From NCBI GenBank assembly GCA_027620015.1, contig JAQCGH010000004.1, positions 1 to 64,000 on the forward strand: DNA of 64,000 bases, given 5' to 3'. Source of the stretch: Cyanobacteriota bacterium. GTDB taxonomy: Bacteria; Cyanobacteriota; Cyanobacteriia; PCC-6307; Cyanobiaceae. The first letter of the stretch is position 1, and the number at the start of each line of letters is the position of its first letter. Below, piece by piece: positions 18,122-26,991 of the stretch. The translations under genes and the position numbers were made by a program. The notes under the pieces were generated by a model, which saw only the letters and a program-made list of their open reading frames with translations, was not told the origin of the DNA and ran no database searches.

Positions 18122-19228
18122 ATGGTGCCTCCCACCGCAACTGCCAGCGCTACTACCAGCCCAAGCCAAGCTTCTGTGGGCTCGAACGATGCCCCGGAGG
18201 TAAAAGATCCGGCCAAGGACACAATCCTTACTCCGCGCTTTTACACCACAGATTTTGACGCCATGGCGTCGATGGATCTGCGGCCAAATGAGGTGGAGCT
18301 TGAGGCCATTTGCGAGGAGTTTCGCAAGGATTACAACCGTCACCATTTCGTGCGAAATGGCGAGTTTGAGGGAGCAGCTGAGAAGTTAGATCCTGATACC
18401 CGTCGGGTTTTTGTTGAATTTCTTGAGCAGAGCTGCACCTCTGAATTTTCTGGCTTCTTGCTTTACAAAGAGCTCAGCCGCCGCATCAAAACCAAAAATC
18501 CACTGCTTGCTGAGTGCTTTGCCCACATGGCGCGCGATGAGGCTCGTCATGCTGGCTTCCTCAATAAAGCCATGGGAGATTTCGGGCTCCAACTCGACCT
18601 TGGCTTCTTGACTGCCAGCAAGTCTTATACTTTCTTCAAGCCCAAATTTATCTTTTACGCCACTTACTTGAGCGAGAAGATTGGCTACTGGAGATATATT
18701 GCCATCTATCGCCATCTGGAACAACATCCCGAAAGTAAAATCTTCCCGATCTTTAACTTTTTCGAAAATTGGTGCCAAGACGAGAACCGCCACGGTGATT
18801 TCTTTGATGCATTGATGAGGGCTCAGCCAGACACAGTTCGTGGTTTCACCGCTCGACTTTGGTGCCGATTTTTCCTGCTGGCAGTTTTTGCCACTATGTA
18901 TGTAAGGGACGTTGCTCGCAAAGAATTTTACGAAGCCCTCGGTCTCGATGCTCGCGAATACGACAAGGTCGTGATTGCTAAAACCAACGAGACCTCCGCC
19001 AGAGTTTTTCCGGAGGTGCTTAATGTTGATCATCCCAAGTTCTATATACGCCTAGAACGCCTGGTGAGCAATAACGCCAAGCTCAGCGAAGCAGACGCAA
19101 GCAAAGCACCTGGGGCTATAAAAGTTTTGCGCAAACTGCCTTACTGGATAGCTAATGGTGCAGAGATGGCCAAGCTTTACTTTACACCTGCTATCCGCAG
19201 CGAGCAATTCCAGCCTTCAGTGCGCTGA
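18122..19228 (+). CDS. acsF: Mg-protoporphyrin IX monomethyl ester oxidative cyclase
   Basis: A 368-residue di-iron monooxygenase that forms the fifth (E) ring of chlorophyll, turning Mg-protoporphyrin monomethyl ester into protochlorophyllide with oxygen. The conserved core is clear: [22 protein letters not shown], the helix with [10 protein letters not shown] supplying iron ligands, and [13 protein letters not shown] supplying the second set. Its length is that of aerobic AcsF/ChlE/CHL27. Translation starts at ATG 18122 and the first 30 residues are low-complexity. Together with chlL/B/N further right, the window encodes two consecutive stages around protochlorophyllide. Confidence 0.96.
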   Translation: MVPPTATASATTSPSQASVGSNDAPEVKDPAKDTILTPRFYTTDFDAMASMDLRPNEVELEAICEEFRKDYNRHHFVRNGEFEGAAEKLDPDTRRVFVEFLEQSCTSEFSGFLLYKELSRRIKTKNPLLAECFAHMARDEARHAGFLNKAMGDFGLQLDLGFLTASKSYTFFKPKFIFYATYLSEKIGYWRYIAIYRHLEQHPESKIFPIFNFFENWCQDENRHGDFFDALMRAQPDTVRGFTARLWCRFFLLAVFATMYVRDVARKEFYEALGLDAREYDKVVIAKTNETSARVFPEVLNVDHPKFYIRLERLVSNNAKLSEADASKAPGAIKVLRKLPYWIANGAEMAKLYFTPAIRSEQFQPSVR

Positions 19229-19300
19229 CCAATTCTTTTATTTGCTGAGGATTTTTGTTAATCCCGGCCTGCAGTTACTTCATTCCTTCGCTGAGTTCTT

Positions 19301-20761
19301 TTGGTTGCCTCCAAACCGGTTGTCCAGTCGGCTGCAGAACAGCCGTCAGAGCTAGTGGCAGATGCATTTGATCAAAGCTGGATGCTGCGGCTTGAAAGCT
19401 TGCTGGCGAGCGGCAGGGCTGCAGGTGCCGATCTAGTTGAAATTTTCTTGGAGCGCACCGACCACCTCGGTGTGCTGGCTGAACAGGACACCATCACCAA
19501 CGTCAGTCCCGCCTTCGGGATGGGCGCAGGCATCCGAGTGTTCCTGGACGATCGCGATGGCTTTGTCAGCACCAACGACCTGAGTGATAACGGCCTGATT
19601 CAGGCCCTCGAGCAAGCCCTTGGCATGCTCGGCCTTAGTCACAGCAGCAAAACTTCCGGCCCCTTCGGAGGTTTGAAGGTGATGCGCGATTTCGCCATTG
19701 ACAAAATGGATTGGCTTACTAACTGCCCCTCCATAGCTGAAGCAACCTTGAAGCTGCTTGAGGGAACCAGCCGCCTCGAGCATCACGGCAACCACCTACA
19801 GGCCAGGCGCGGCAGTTACTCCCGCGATTGGCAGTCGGTGCTGATTGCTGCCAGTGATGGCACCTTTGCCCGCGACATCCGCCTTCACCAGTCCCTGGGT
19901 TTAAACGTGCTCGCCGCGGACGGGGAGCACCGCGCTGGCCTCGGTCGCCGTTATGGCACATCCGATCGACCCGATGACCTGCGCCAATGGGACGCGGACG
20001 CCGCAGCGCAAGACGTTTGCACGAGTGTTGGCACAATGCTCTACGCCGATTACGTCGAAGCTGGACAGATGCCAGCGGTGCTGGCCAACCGCTTCGGCGG
20101 CGTGATATTTCATGAGGCTTGCGGCCACCTACTGGAAACCACCCAAGTAGAGCGGGGCACCACCCCCTTTGCTGAAAAGGTCGGCCAAGCCATTGCCCAC
20201 GAGGCAGTCACAGCAATTGATGAAGGCCTTAGCGAAGGCGCTTTTGGATCCCTTTCCATGGACGACGAAGGCATGGAGCCCCAGCGCACAGTGCTGATCG
20301 AAAACGGCATTCTCAAGCGCTTTCTCAGCGATCGGGCCGGCGAACTGCGCACAGGACATATTCGCACCGGCAGTGGCCGACGCCAGAGCCATACCTTTGC
20401 CGCCGCCAGCCGCATGCGCAACACCTTCATCGCCGCCGGCCCCCACACCCCCGAGCAGTTGATCAGCTCCGTCGACAAGGGTTTGTATTGCAAATCGATG
20501 GGTGGTGGCAGCGTCGGCCCCACTGGTCAATTCAACTTCGCCGTGGAGGAGGGCTACTTAATAGAAAACGGCCAGCTCACCAAACCGGTGAAAGGGGCAA
20601 CGCTGATTGGCGAAGCCAAGGAGGTGATGCCGCGTATTTCAATGTGCGCCAATGACCTGGAACTAGCAGCCGGGTTCTGCGGCTCCGTAAGCGGCAGCAT
20701 CTTCGTGACCGTTGGCCAGCCCCACATCAAGGTGGATTCGATCACCGTGGGAGGACGCTGA
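19301..20761 (+). CDS. tldD: TldD family metalloprotease
   Basis: A 486-residue TldD/PmbA-family protein. It carries the zinc protease motif HEACGHLLE near residue 272, which is specific to the TldD subunit, and the conserved GTTPFAEKVGQAIAHE and DDEGMEPQRT regions. TldD pairs with TldE to form a protease that trims small peptides, including ribosomally made modified peptides and the antidote CcdA in E. coli. The TTG start at 19301 is uncertain, and an internal ATG at 19382 is possible. The tldE gene begins 2 bp after its stop. Confidence 0.9.
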   Translation: MVASKPVVQSAAEQPSELVADAFDQSWMLRLESLLASGRAAGADLVEIFLERTDHLGVLAEQDTITNVSPAFGMGAGIRVFLDDRDGFVSTNDLSDNGLIQALEQALGMLGLSHSSKTSGPFGGLKVMRDFAIDKMDWLTNCPSIAEATLKLLEGTSRLEHHGNHLQARRGSYSRDWQSVLIAASDGTFARDIRLHQSLGLNVLAADGEHRAGLGRRYGTSDRPDDLRQWDADAAAQDVCTSVGTMLYADYVEAGQMPAVLANRFGGVIFHEACGHLLETTQVERGTTPFAEKVGQAIAHEAVTAIDEGLSEGAFGSLSMDDEGMEPQRTVLIENGILKRFLSDRAGELRTGHIRTGSGRRQSHTFAAASRMRNTFIAAGPHTPEQLISSVDKGLYCKSMGGGSVGPTGQFNFAVEEGYLIENGQLTKPVKGATLIGEAKEVMPRISMCANDLELAAGFCGSVSGSIFVTVGQPHIKVDSITVGGR

Positions 20762-20763
20762 CC

Positions 20764-22140
20764 ATGACCCAGCCCACTATCCAGACCCTGAACGCCGAGG
20801 ACCTCAGCAGCCGGCTCCAGCAACTGGCCCAAGGCGCCGGCATCCAGCAGTGGGATCTCGGCGCTTCCTGCAGCACCGACACCTCCGTGCAGGTCGACCG
20901 AGGTGAAGCCAAGCAGATGAAAGGTGCCCAGCGCAGCGCCATCACCTTGCGGGTGTGGAACGGCGACGGCCTGGTTGGTATCACCAGTACCTCAGATCTC
21001 AGCGATACCGGTCTTGCCCGGGCCCTAAGCGGTGCCCGCGAAGCCAGCGACTTTGGCAATGCGGAGGAGACCCCAGCGTTCTCTCCCCTGGCAACCGCAC
21101 CCCTAGCCCCACTAGATCAACCTCTTCATCAACCCCAGCCGATCCTCAGCCTGCTGGACACCCTCAAACAGGCCGAACGGCAACTGCTTGATCGCCACAT
21201 AGCGATATCCACCGTCCCTTACAACGGCCTGGCCCAGCGCAGCAGCGAGCGCCTGTATCTCAATAGTGAAGGGGCCTGCCGCCACCAGAGCCTAACCACC
21301 GCCAGTCTCTACCTCTACGCCAGGGCAGAGGAAGCCGGTCGCAAACCGCGCAGTTCCGGAGCCATGCGCATGGCCTACGGTGCCGCCGAGCTCGACATCG
21401 CCGGCTGCATCGAAGAGGCCGCCGAACGCACTATTGCCCACCTTGACTACGCACCGATTGAAACCGGCTACTACACCTGTGTTTTCAGCCCAGAAGCTTT
21501 CCTAGACCTAATCGGGGCCTTCAGCAGCTTGTTTAATGCCAGGGCCGTTCTGGATGGGGTGAGCCTCAGCCGCCGCGACTCCCTAGGCGAGAGCGTGGCC
21601 GTGCCTTTTCTGAGCATCCGCGACAACGGCCTGCACCCAGGCAATGTTGGCGCATCTGCCTTTGATGGCGAGGGCACCCCCACCGCCCCCCTAGATCTAG
21701 TGGCTGCCGGCATGCTGAAAAACTTCTTGCACTCGGAGGCGACGGCCCGAGCATTTGGTGTGGCGCCCACCGGCCATGCCGGCATGGGTGCAAAGGTGTC
21801 GGTAGGTGCCGATTGGTTCGAGATTGGGGTTACCCCAAATAGCGATGGCGGCCAGCAGGATCTAGACCGCTTAAACCATTCCGGACCCGTAGTTGTGATC
21901 GACTCCCTGTCGGCCCTGCATGCCGGAGTAAAAGCCAGCCAGGGTTCTTTCTCCTTGCCCTTTGACGGCTGGTTGGTTGAGGGTGGAGTCAGTCGCTCGA
22001 TCGAAGCTGCCACCGTCGCCGGCGACATCCGCACAGTGATGAAGGCGATCGTTGGCTTTGAAGGCGTGGCAAAAATCACCCCAGATGGCCTTTGCCCTTA
22101 CGTCTGGGTGGAAGGGCTGTCGATCACCGGCGAGGCCTGA
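20764..22140 (+). CDS. tldE: TldE/PmbA family protein
   Basis: A 458-residue partner of TldD from the same superfamily but without the HExxxH zinc motif. This is normal for TldE/PmbA. Typical regions are SVQVDRGEAKQMKGA, ERLYLNSEGACR, and the C-terminal DGWLVEGGVSRSIEAATVAG. It is 2 bp downstream of tldD, which fits stoichiometric expression of the heterodimer. Substrate peptides are not evident, and no RiPP precursor or modification gene lies nearby. Confidence 0.9.
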   Translation: MTQPTIQTLNAEDLSSRLQQLAQGAGIQQWDLGASCSTDTSVQVDRGEAKQMKGAQRSAITLRVWNGDGLVGITSTSDLSDTGLARALSGAREASDFGNAEETPAFSPLATAPLAPLDQPLHQPQPILSLLDTLKQAERQLLDRHIAISTVPYNGLAQRSSERLYLNSEGACRHQSLTTASLYLYARAEEAGRKPRSSGAMRMAYGAAELDIAGCIEEAAERTIAHLDYAPIETGYYTCVFSPEAFLDLIGAFSSLFNARAVLDGVSLSRRDSLGESVAVPFLSIRDNGLHPGNVGASAFDGEGTPTAPLDLVAAGMLKNFLHSEATARAFGVAPTGHAGMGAKVSVGADWFEIGVTPNSDGGQQDLDRLNHSGPVVVIDSLSALHAGVKASQGSFSLPFDGWLVEGGVSRSIEAATVAGDIRTVMKAIVGFEGVAKITPDGLCPYVWVEGLSITGEA

Positions 22141-22150
22141 TCATCTGTCC

Positions 22151-23188
22151 TTGAAGATCCTCTTTTGGGGCACCCCCGCCTACGCGGTGCCCAGCCTTGA
22201 TGCGCTTGTGGCAGCAGGGCAAGAGCTGGTGGGGGTGGTGACCCAGCCAGATCGACGGCGGGGGCGGGGCAAGGGTTTACTGCCAAGTCCGGTCAAGGCC
22301 CGCGCCCTGGACCTAGGCCTTCCGGTGTTTACTCCGGAGCGTATCCGCCGCGATCAATCCTGCCAGCAACAACTGGCCGCTCTAGGAGCAGATCTATCGG
22401 TGGTGGTGGCATTTGGTCAGATCCTGCCGCCAGAGGTGCTGGCCCAGCCCCCTCTGGGCTGCTGGAATGCCCACGGCTCCCTACTGCCTAGGTGGCGTGG
22501 CGCTGGGCCGATCCAGTGGTGCCTGCTGCAGGGCGATAGCAGCACTGGCGTAGGGATTATGGCTATGGAGGAGGGCCTAGATACCGGGCCGGTGCTGCTG
22601 GAGCGCAGCCTCTCCATTGGCCTGCTGGAAAACGCCCAGCAACTGGGGCAGCGTCTGGCCCAGCTCAGCGCCGAGCTGCTGGTAGAGGCACTACCGCGCA
22701 TCGAAGCCGCCAAAACGGGCCCAGAAGCCGAACGGCTGGCTCGGCTGGGGGTTCGTGCCCAGGAAGCAGTGGGTATCAGCTATGCCCGCATGCTCACCAA
22801 GGAAGACTTACTAGTCGAATGGAACCAGTCGGCTCTGGAAATTCATCGCCAGGTAATGGGTCTATACCCAGGCGCCGTCACCCAATGGCAGGGCAAGCGG
22901 CTAAAACTTCTAGCCACCGAACCCTTGGTTGACAGGCTTGCTTCTCAACTGAGCTCAGATGCCCGCTGCTTACTGGCAACTCCGTCGGCATATTCATCGG
23001 CGTTGTCGGAAGCGGCGGCACCCGGAACCGTGTTGGCGCTTGCTGCCGATGCGGGTCTGGTGGTTAGTACTGCTGGCTGCCCCCTGCTGGTGCGAGCAGC
23101 CCAACTTGAAGGCAAGTCAACTACCCAAGGCCTGAGCCTGCTGCAGCAACTGGGCTGCAAAGCAGGTGATCAATTTGGAATCCCTTAG
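22151..23188 (+). CDS. fmt: Methionyl-tRNA formyltransferase
   Basis: The track starts this ORF at 22052 inside tldE. I prefer TTG 22151, which gives the standard N-terminus MKILFWGTPAYAVPSL and 345 residues. The enzyme formylates initiator methionyl-tRNA. The formyl-THF site motif SLLPRWRGAGPIQW (the HGSLLPRWRG region), with the catalytic Asn/His before it (WNAHGSLL) and EGLDTGPVL further on, is intact. The C-terminal OB-like domain is present. It starts 10 bp after tldE. Confidence 0.93.
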   Translation: MKILFWGTPAYAVPSLDALVAAGQELVGVVTQPDRRRGRGKGLLPSPVKARALDLGLPVFTPERIRRDQSCQQQLAALGADLSVVVAFGQILPPEVLAQPPLGCWNAHGSLLPRWRGAGPIQWCLLQGDSSTGVGIMAMEEGLDTGPVLLERSLSIGLLENAQQLGQRLAQLSAELLVEALPRIEAAKTGPEAERLARLGVRAQEAVGISYARMLTKEDLLVEWNQSALEIHRQVMGLYPGAVTQWQGKRLKLLATEPLVDRLASQLSSDARCLLATPSAYSSALSEAAAPGTVLALAADAGLVVSTAGCPLLVRAAQLEGKSTTQGLSLLQQLGCKAGDQFGIP

Positions 23189-23286
23189 GCCCAACTTACG
23201 TTCTTTGCAATTAGGGCTACCTCTCTTTTCGACGCATTGGAACGCAAAAGAGCGAGCTCCAATCTGCCAAGGCAACTGGTTAATCC

Positions 23287-23622
23287 TCAGGGCAAGCCCG
23301 CAGACAGGGGAGGTGCAACCGCCTTGCGGTGAATGGCATGCAGCCCCTCTAATTGGTTGTGTACAGACAACAGTTGGTCGCGGATGTGCTGGCTGTTGTC
23401 GATGCGCCCCAGGGCCAGCAGCATCGACTCAATCTGAACCTTGCAGTCGATAAGGACACGGCATTCAGGGGATCCTGGCTCGTAGGACATAGGGCGGAAA
23501 ATCAACCACTCCATCTCAGCTGAGACAGCCATTAGCCGGTGTGTCCATTGCTGCGTTAGGACGAGATCAATAGAACTAGCTAGATCAGCGCCCAGAGCTA
23601 TAGCGACCCCGGCGGCCCCCAT
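23287..23622 (-). CDS. Hypothetical protein
   Basis: The minus-strand ORF extends from 23736, but its first part overlaps the RGG-rich end of the helicase. The best ATG close to the boundary is 23622 ([17 protein letters not shown]), giving about 111 residues. The part outside the helicase ([23 protein letters not shown] to [11 protein letters not shown]) has helical, coiled-coil-like periodicity with conserved-looking Cys and Trp residues. I do not recognise a family. It is downstream of the helicase on the same strand and converges with fmt. A later start, MAVSAEMEW, is also possible. Confidence 0.5.
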   Translation of the reverse strand: MGAAGVAIALGADLASSIDLVLTQQWTHRLMAVSAEMEWLIFRPMSYEPGSPECRVLIDCKVQIESMLLALGRIDNSQHIRDQLLSVHNQLEGLHAIHRKAVAPPLSAGLP

Positions 23623-25018
23623 CGCTGCTGCTGCGGGAAGGTCCTGCTGGGGGGCCACCACGGCGAGCACCACCCCTCCCCTTGCCCCTACCACCGCTGA
23701 GATCCAGGGGTGGAGCTGAGAGCACCTTTGGCTCAAAACCCGGCACCTCCAGACGCGGCAGGCGGGTGCCGATCATGCGCTCAATTGCGCGCAGTAGCTC
23801 ACTTTCCTCTGCTGCCACAAGGGAAATTGCATGGCCGTTGTGGCCGGCCCGTCCGGTGCGACCGATCCGGTGTACATAGTCCTCAGCCTGATTAGGAAGG
23901 TCAAGGTTGACCACGTGGGGTAGCTGGTGAATGTCAATGCCTCGGGCCGCCAGGTCGGTGGCCACCAGGACCCGCAAAGAACCAGCCTTGAAGTCGGCCA
24001 GGGCTCGGGTGCGAGCTCCTTGGCTCTTATTGCCATGGATAGCCGAGGCCGACATTCCCTCGCGGGTAAGCCGCTCGGCCATGCGGTTGGCACCGTGCTT
24101 GGTTCGCGAAAACACCAGAACCTGCTGCCAGTTATTGCTGCTGATCAGGTGACTGAGTAGATCCGCCTTGCGATCCATGTCGCAGGGATGCAGTAGGTGC
24201 TCAACCGTGGGAGCAGTGCGGTTTTCGGGAGTGGCTTGGAGCTGCACAGGGTTATGCAGAAGACCGGTGGCGAGGCGCCGAATATCCCCTGAGAAGGTGG
24301 CTGAGAAGAGCAGGTTTTGACGTTTAAGGGGCAGCAAAGCCAAAATCTTCTGGATATCGCGGATGAAGCCCATATCCAGCATCCGATCTGCCTCATCGAG
24401 CACCAAGATCTCGACTCGGTCGAGCCGCAGTGCTTTCTGCTGGAAGAGGTCCATCAGCCGGCCTGGGGTGGCCACCAGCACGTCAGTGCCGCGCTGCAGC
24501 CTGGAAATTTGGGGATTCACCTTGACCCCGCCGAAAACAACGTCGCTGCGCAGATCTAGATAGCGGCCGTAAGCCCGCACGCTTTCGCCAATCTGGGCTG
24601 CAAGCTCGCGGGTGGGGGTCAGTACAAGGGAGCGCACAATGCCAGCGCGGGCGTGCGGGCCGTGGCGCAGCCGCTCCAGCATTGGCAAGGTGAAACCGGC
24701 GGTCTTGCCCGTGCCGGTCTGGGCCGCTGCCATCACGTCGTGACCCGCCAAAACCGCCGGTATGCACTGGCCCTGGATCGGTGAAGGCTTGGTGTAACCC
24801 TTTTCGGTTACCGCCTTCAAGATCGGCTCACCCAACCCAAACGACGCAAAATCGAGCAGCTCAGTGGCATCGCCGCTGTGCGCATCAACGACCACCGCGG
24901 CGGCGCTTAGATCGGCGATAGCGGTATCGGATTGTAGAGAGGGTTGACGAATTACAGGTGGTGCGTGAATTCCCACCCTAGGGACCAGCGAAGTGGCTGC
25001 AGCGCTCGCATGGGCCAT
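23585..25018 (-). CDS. DEAD-box ATP-dependent RNA helicase (RhlE-like)
   Basis: A helicase of about 477 residues from ATG 25018 (the track start at 25057 overlaps the upstream gene further). In order come the Q motif ([14 protein letters not shown]), motif I AQTGTGKT, Ia PTRELAAQ, motif II DEAD, motif III SAT, then motifs IV-VI ending [13 protein letters not shown]. The C-terminus is Gly/Arg/Ser-rich ([14 protein letters not shown]) and suited to RNA binding. Such helicases unwind RNA in ribosome assembly or mRNA turnover, and cyanobacterial members are often cold- or redox-regulated. RhlE-like is the closest label I can support. Confidence 0.9.
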   Translation of the reverse strand: MAHASAAATSLVPRVGIHAPPVIRQPSLQSDTAIADLSAAAVVVDAHSGDATELLDFASFGLGEPILKAVTEKGYTKPSPIQGQCIPAVLAGHDVMAAAQTGTGKTAGFTLPMLERLRHGPHARAGIVRSLVLTPTRELAAQIGESVRAYGRYLDLRSDVVFGGVKVNPQISRLQRGTDVLVATPGRLMDLFQQKALRLDRVEILVLDEADRMLDMGFIRDIQKILALLPLKRQNLLFSATFSGDIRRLATGLLHNPVQLQATPENRTAPTVEHLLHPCDMDRKADLLSHLISSNNWQQVLVFSRTKHGANRMAERLTREGMSASAIHGNKSQGARTRALADFKAGSLRVLVATDLAARGIDIHQLPHVVNLDLPNQAEDYVHRIGRTGRAGHNGHAISLVAAEESELLRAIERMIGTRLPRLEVPGFEPKVLSAPPLDLSGGRGKGRGGARRGGPPAGPSRSSSDGGRRGRYSSGR

Positions 25019-25325
25019 CGGGAAGCACGGCACAGCGCAGTAGCGGGCTGCGGGCATTGAAACGGCAATCGGGGTTGCCTATCACCCACTGGTTTTGCCA
25101 CCAGCGGGCATCGGTGGGCTGGCGCTGGGGCTTCACCTGCAGAGCGACGCTGGCAAGTTCGTATAAGCCATTTCGCAATTGATAACGGTGTCGCCGCTGC
25201 AAAACCAGAAAACTGCGGCCGCCAGCCTCAAGCCAGCGGCCAGGATGAGGCACCTCAGCCAGCACTGGTACCTCAAGCCAATCGAGCAGACGATCGCTGC
25301 CGATCTGGCGCAGCTCCACCCTCAT
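24978..25325 (-). CDS. DUF6464-like protein
   Basis: I place the start at ATG 25325, which overlaps the terC stop (ATGA), and not at 25409 inside terC. That gives about 115 residues. The C-terminal half has a striking conserved motif, [19 protein letters not shown], followed by [11 protein letters not shown]. Its four cysteines look like a metal-binding site. This matches the cyanobacterial family I know as DUF6464. The N-terminal half is a small beta-rich domain ([13 protein letters not shown]). Function is unknown. It is translationally coupled to terC and runs into the helicase start. Confidence 0.7.
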   Translation of the reverse strand: MRVELRQIGSDRLLDWLEVPVLAEVPHPGRWLEAGGRSFLVLQRRHRYQLRNGLYELASVALQVKPQRQPTDARWWQNQWVIGNPDCRFNARSPLLRCAVLPDGPCERCSHFAGP

Positions 25326-26071
25326 GACTTGAACGGTTTCGTCACTAAGGGAATGCGCACCGAAAAGCCCCAGACAAAAAGGGCAGCCACCAGCAGCAGC
25401 AGAAGCCACTCCGGCGGCACTACCTGGGGAAAGCCCAGGCGCACCAGCAGCCGAATGCCTACCAAACCCACCGCAAGATAGCCGGCCGTTTCCAAATGCT
25501 TATAGACCTCAAGCCAACGAATAAACAGCTCGGCGGTGAGTCTGAGGGCAATAACTCCGATCACCCCACCGGCCATCACCAGCCACAGCCGATCACTGAC
25601 TGCTACCGCTGCAGCCACGCTATCAAGCGAAAAAGCCAGATCGGTAAGGGCCAGGGTGGCCACAATTGATCCAAGTCCGGCGTGGTGCAGCGAGCCGGAC
25701 TTCTCAACCTCGTGGCCGGTCTCGCCGGCCCCCTCTTCGGGCTCAGACCACACCAGCAGAAGGTGGCGACCGCAAAGCCACATCAAATAGGACGCCGCCG
25801 CCAATTGCAGCGGCCAAAAGTTGAGCACCCAGCGAGCGGCCACGATCAACCCAAGCCGGAACACCAGGGCCAGGGCCAGGCCGAGATTCAGGGCCTGGCG
25901 CTGACGGGCCGGATCCTCCAGGCCCCGGGCAATCGCCGCCAGGGCAATGGCATTGTCGGCGGAGAGCACCGCCTCTAGAGCTACCAATAGGGGCAGCAGC
26001 AACAGCACCTCACGCCACTGGTCTGCCTGATTCAGCAGGGGGGTTAGGGATTGGATCGACTCCGCTTCCAT
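25322..26071 (-). CDS. TerC family integral membrane protein
   Basis: A 249-residue polytopic membrane protein with the TerC signature VALEAVLSADNAIALAAIA in the first helix pair and DLAFSLDSVAAAVAVS in the second. Acidic residues in these helices are thought to bind metal. TerC relatives have been linked to tellurium resistance, manganese efflux and, in plants, thylakoid protein insertion. Seven or so helices are predicted. The downstream DUF6464 gene overlaps its stop. Confidence 0.88.
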   Translation of the reverse strand: MEAESIQSLTPLLNQADQWREVLLLLPLLVALEAVLSADNAIALAAIARGLEDPARQRQALNLGLALALVFRLGLIVAARWVLNFWPLQLAAASYLMWLCGRHLLLVWSEPEEGAGETGHEVEKSGSLHHAGLGSIVATLALTDLAFSLDSVAAAVAVSDRLWLVMAGGVIGVIALRLTAELFIRWLEVYKHLETAGYLAVGLVGIRLLVRLGFPQVVPPEWLLLLLVAALFVWGFSVRIPLVTKPFKS

Positions 26072-26113
26072 AAGCTGCAGCGGGTCAAGATGAGTTCACT
26101 CTAGAAAGTTGGG

Positions 26114-26830
26114 TTGGAGCATCCGTTGAGCGAGCCGAATTTCAACGTCCAGCTGCTCCATGTCGAAGCAGGCAGCAGAGTAGTGCTGGTGCAAATAAGT
26201 CGTGATGGCCAGGTAATCGACTCGGCACTGGGCGAAGCGTCGACAGCCGAGGCTGCAGAAGACCGAGCCCGCCAACGCCTTGGTGAGCACCTACCAGTTG
26301 CCGCAACCCCCACATCGAGCGCCCTCATACCCGTTAGGGGTATTAATGCGCCCACCCAGGTTGAGCCCAAAGCTCAAGCCGATCACCCAGCGGCGCCCAG
26401 TCACCCGCCTGCCCAGGCGATCGAAGAACCGCCGATCGACCCCGATGATTGGAGCAGCGAATTAGCACGACTAGATTTACAACTGCAGCGGCTCGGCTGG
26501 AATCGCGAGCAGGAGGCCATTTATTTAGATCGAGTATTTGGTCACCCCAACCGCAACCGCCTCACCAGCTATGGGGACCTGCTGGCCTACCTACAGGCCC
26601 TGGAGGGCTTTGACGATGGCAGCGACCCCGCCAGCGCGCCACCCCCCCTACGCCGCAAGGAATTACTCAGCCAATGTGAGGAGCTGCTTAGCCAGTTGCA
26701 GTGGGATCCAGGCCAGGGTCGTGCCTTCCTCGAGCAACACTTCGCGTTAGCCAGCCGCCAACTACTTAGCGATAGCCAACTATTGCAATTCAATATGTTG
26801 CTTGAAAGTGAGTGGCTCGCCCGCAATTAG
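26114..26830 (+). CDS. Conserved hypothetical cyanobacterial protein
   Basis: A 238-residue soluble protein, with a TTG start at 26114 or 26126. The N-terminal 60 residues form one small domain (VQLLHVEAGSRVVLVQISRDG). A Pro-rich linker follows, then a helical C-terminal domain with two similar halves: LGWNREQEAIYLDRVFGHPNRNRL, quoted in part as WNREQEAIYLDRVFG, and LQWDPGQGRAFLEQHFA. The internal similarity suggests a duplicated helical motif. I recognise the WxxxQExxYLxxxFG pattern from other cyanobacteria but know no function. It lies 161 bp upstream of mfd. Confidence 0.65.
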   Translation: MEHPLSEPNFNVQLLHVEAGSRVVLVQISRDGQVIDSALGEASTAEAAEDRARQRLGEHLPVAATPTSSALIPVRGINAPTQVEPKAQADHPAAPSHPPAQAIEEPPIDPDDWSSELARLDLQLQRLGWNREQEAIYLDRVFGHPNRNRLTSYGDLLAYLQALEGFDDGSDPASAPPPLRRKELLSQCEELLSQLQWDPGQGRAFLEQHFALASRQLLSDSQLLQFNMLLESEWLARN

Positions 26831-26991
26831 GAGCCAGGGCTGCAGCACCCGGCCAAACTCAACAGAGCACCTAGCTACCACCCTGGGCTTGTACGCAGCG
26901 TGCGTGCTGCCAGTGAAGCGGCAATCGACGTCAATCAACACCATCTGGTGCCAGTTGCGAAGATCAGAGTCTGCTGAGATTCCCTGAACCC

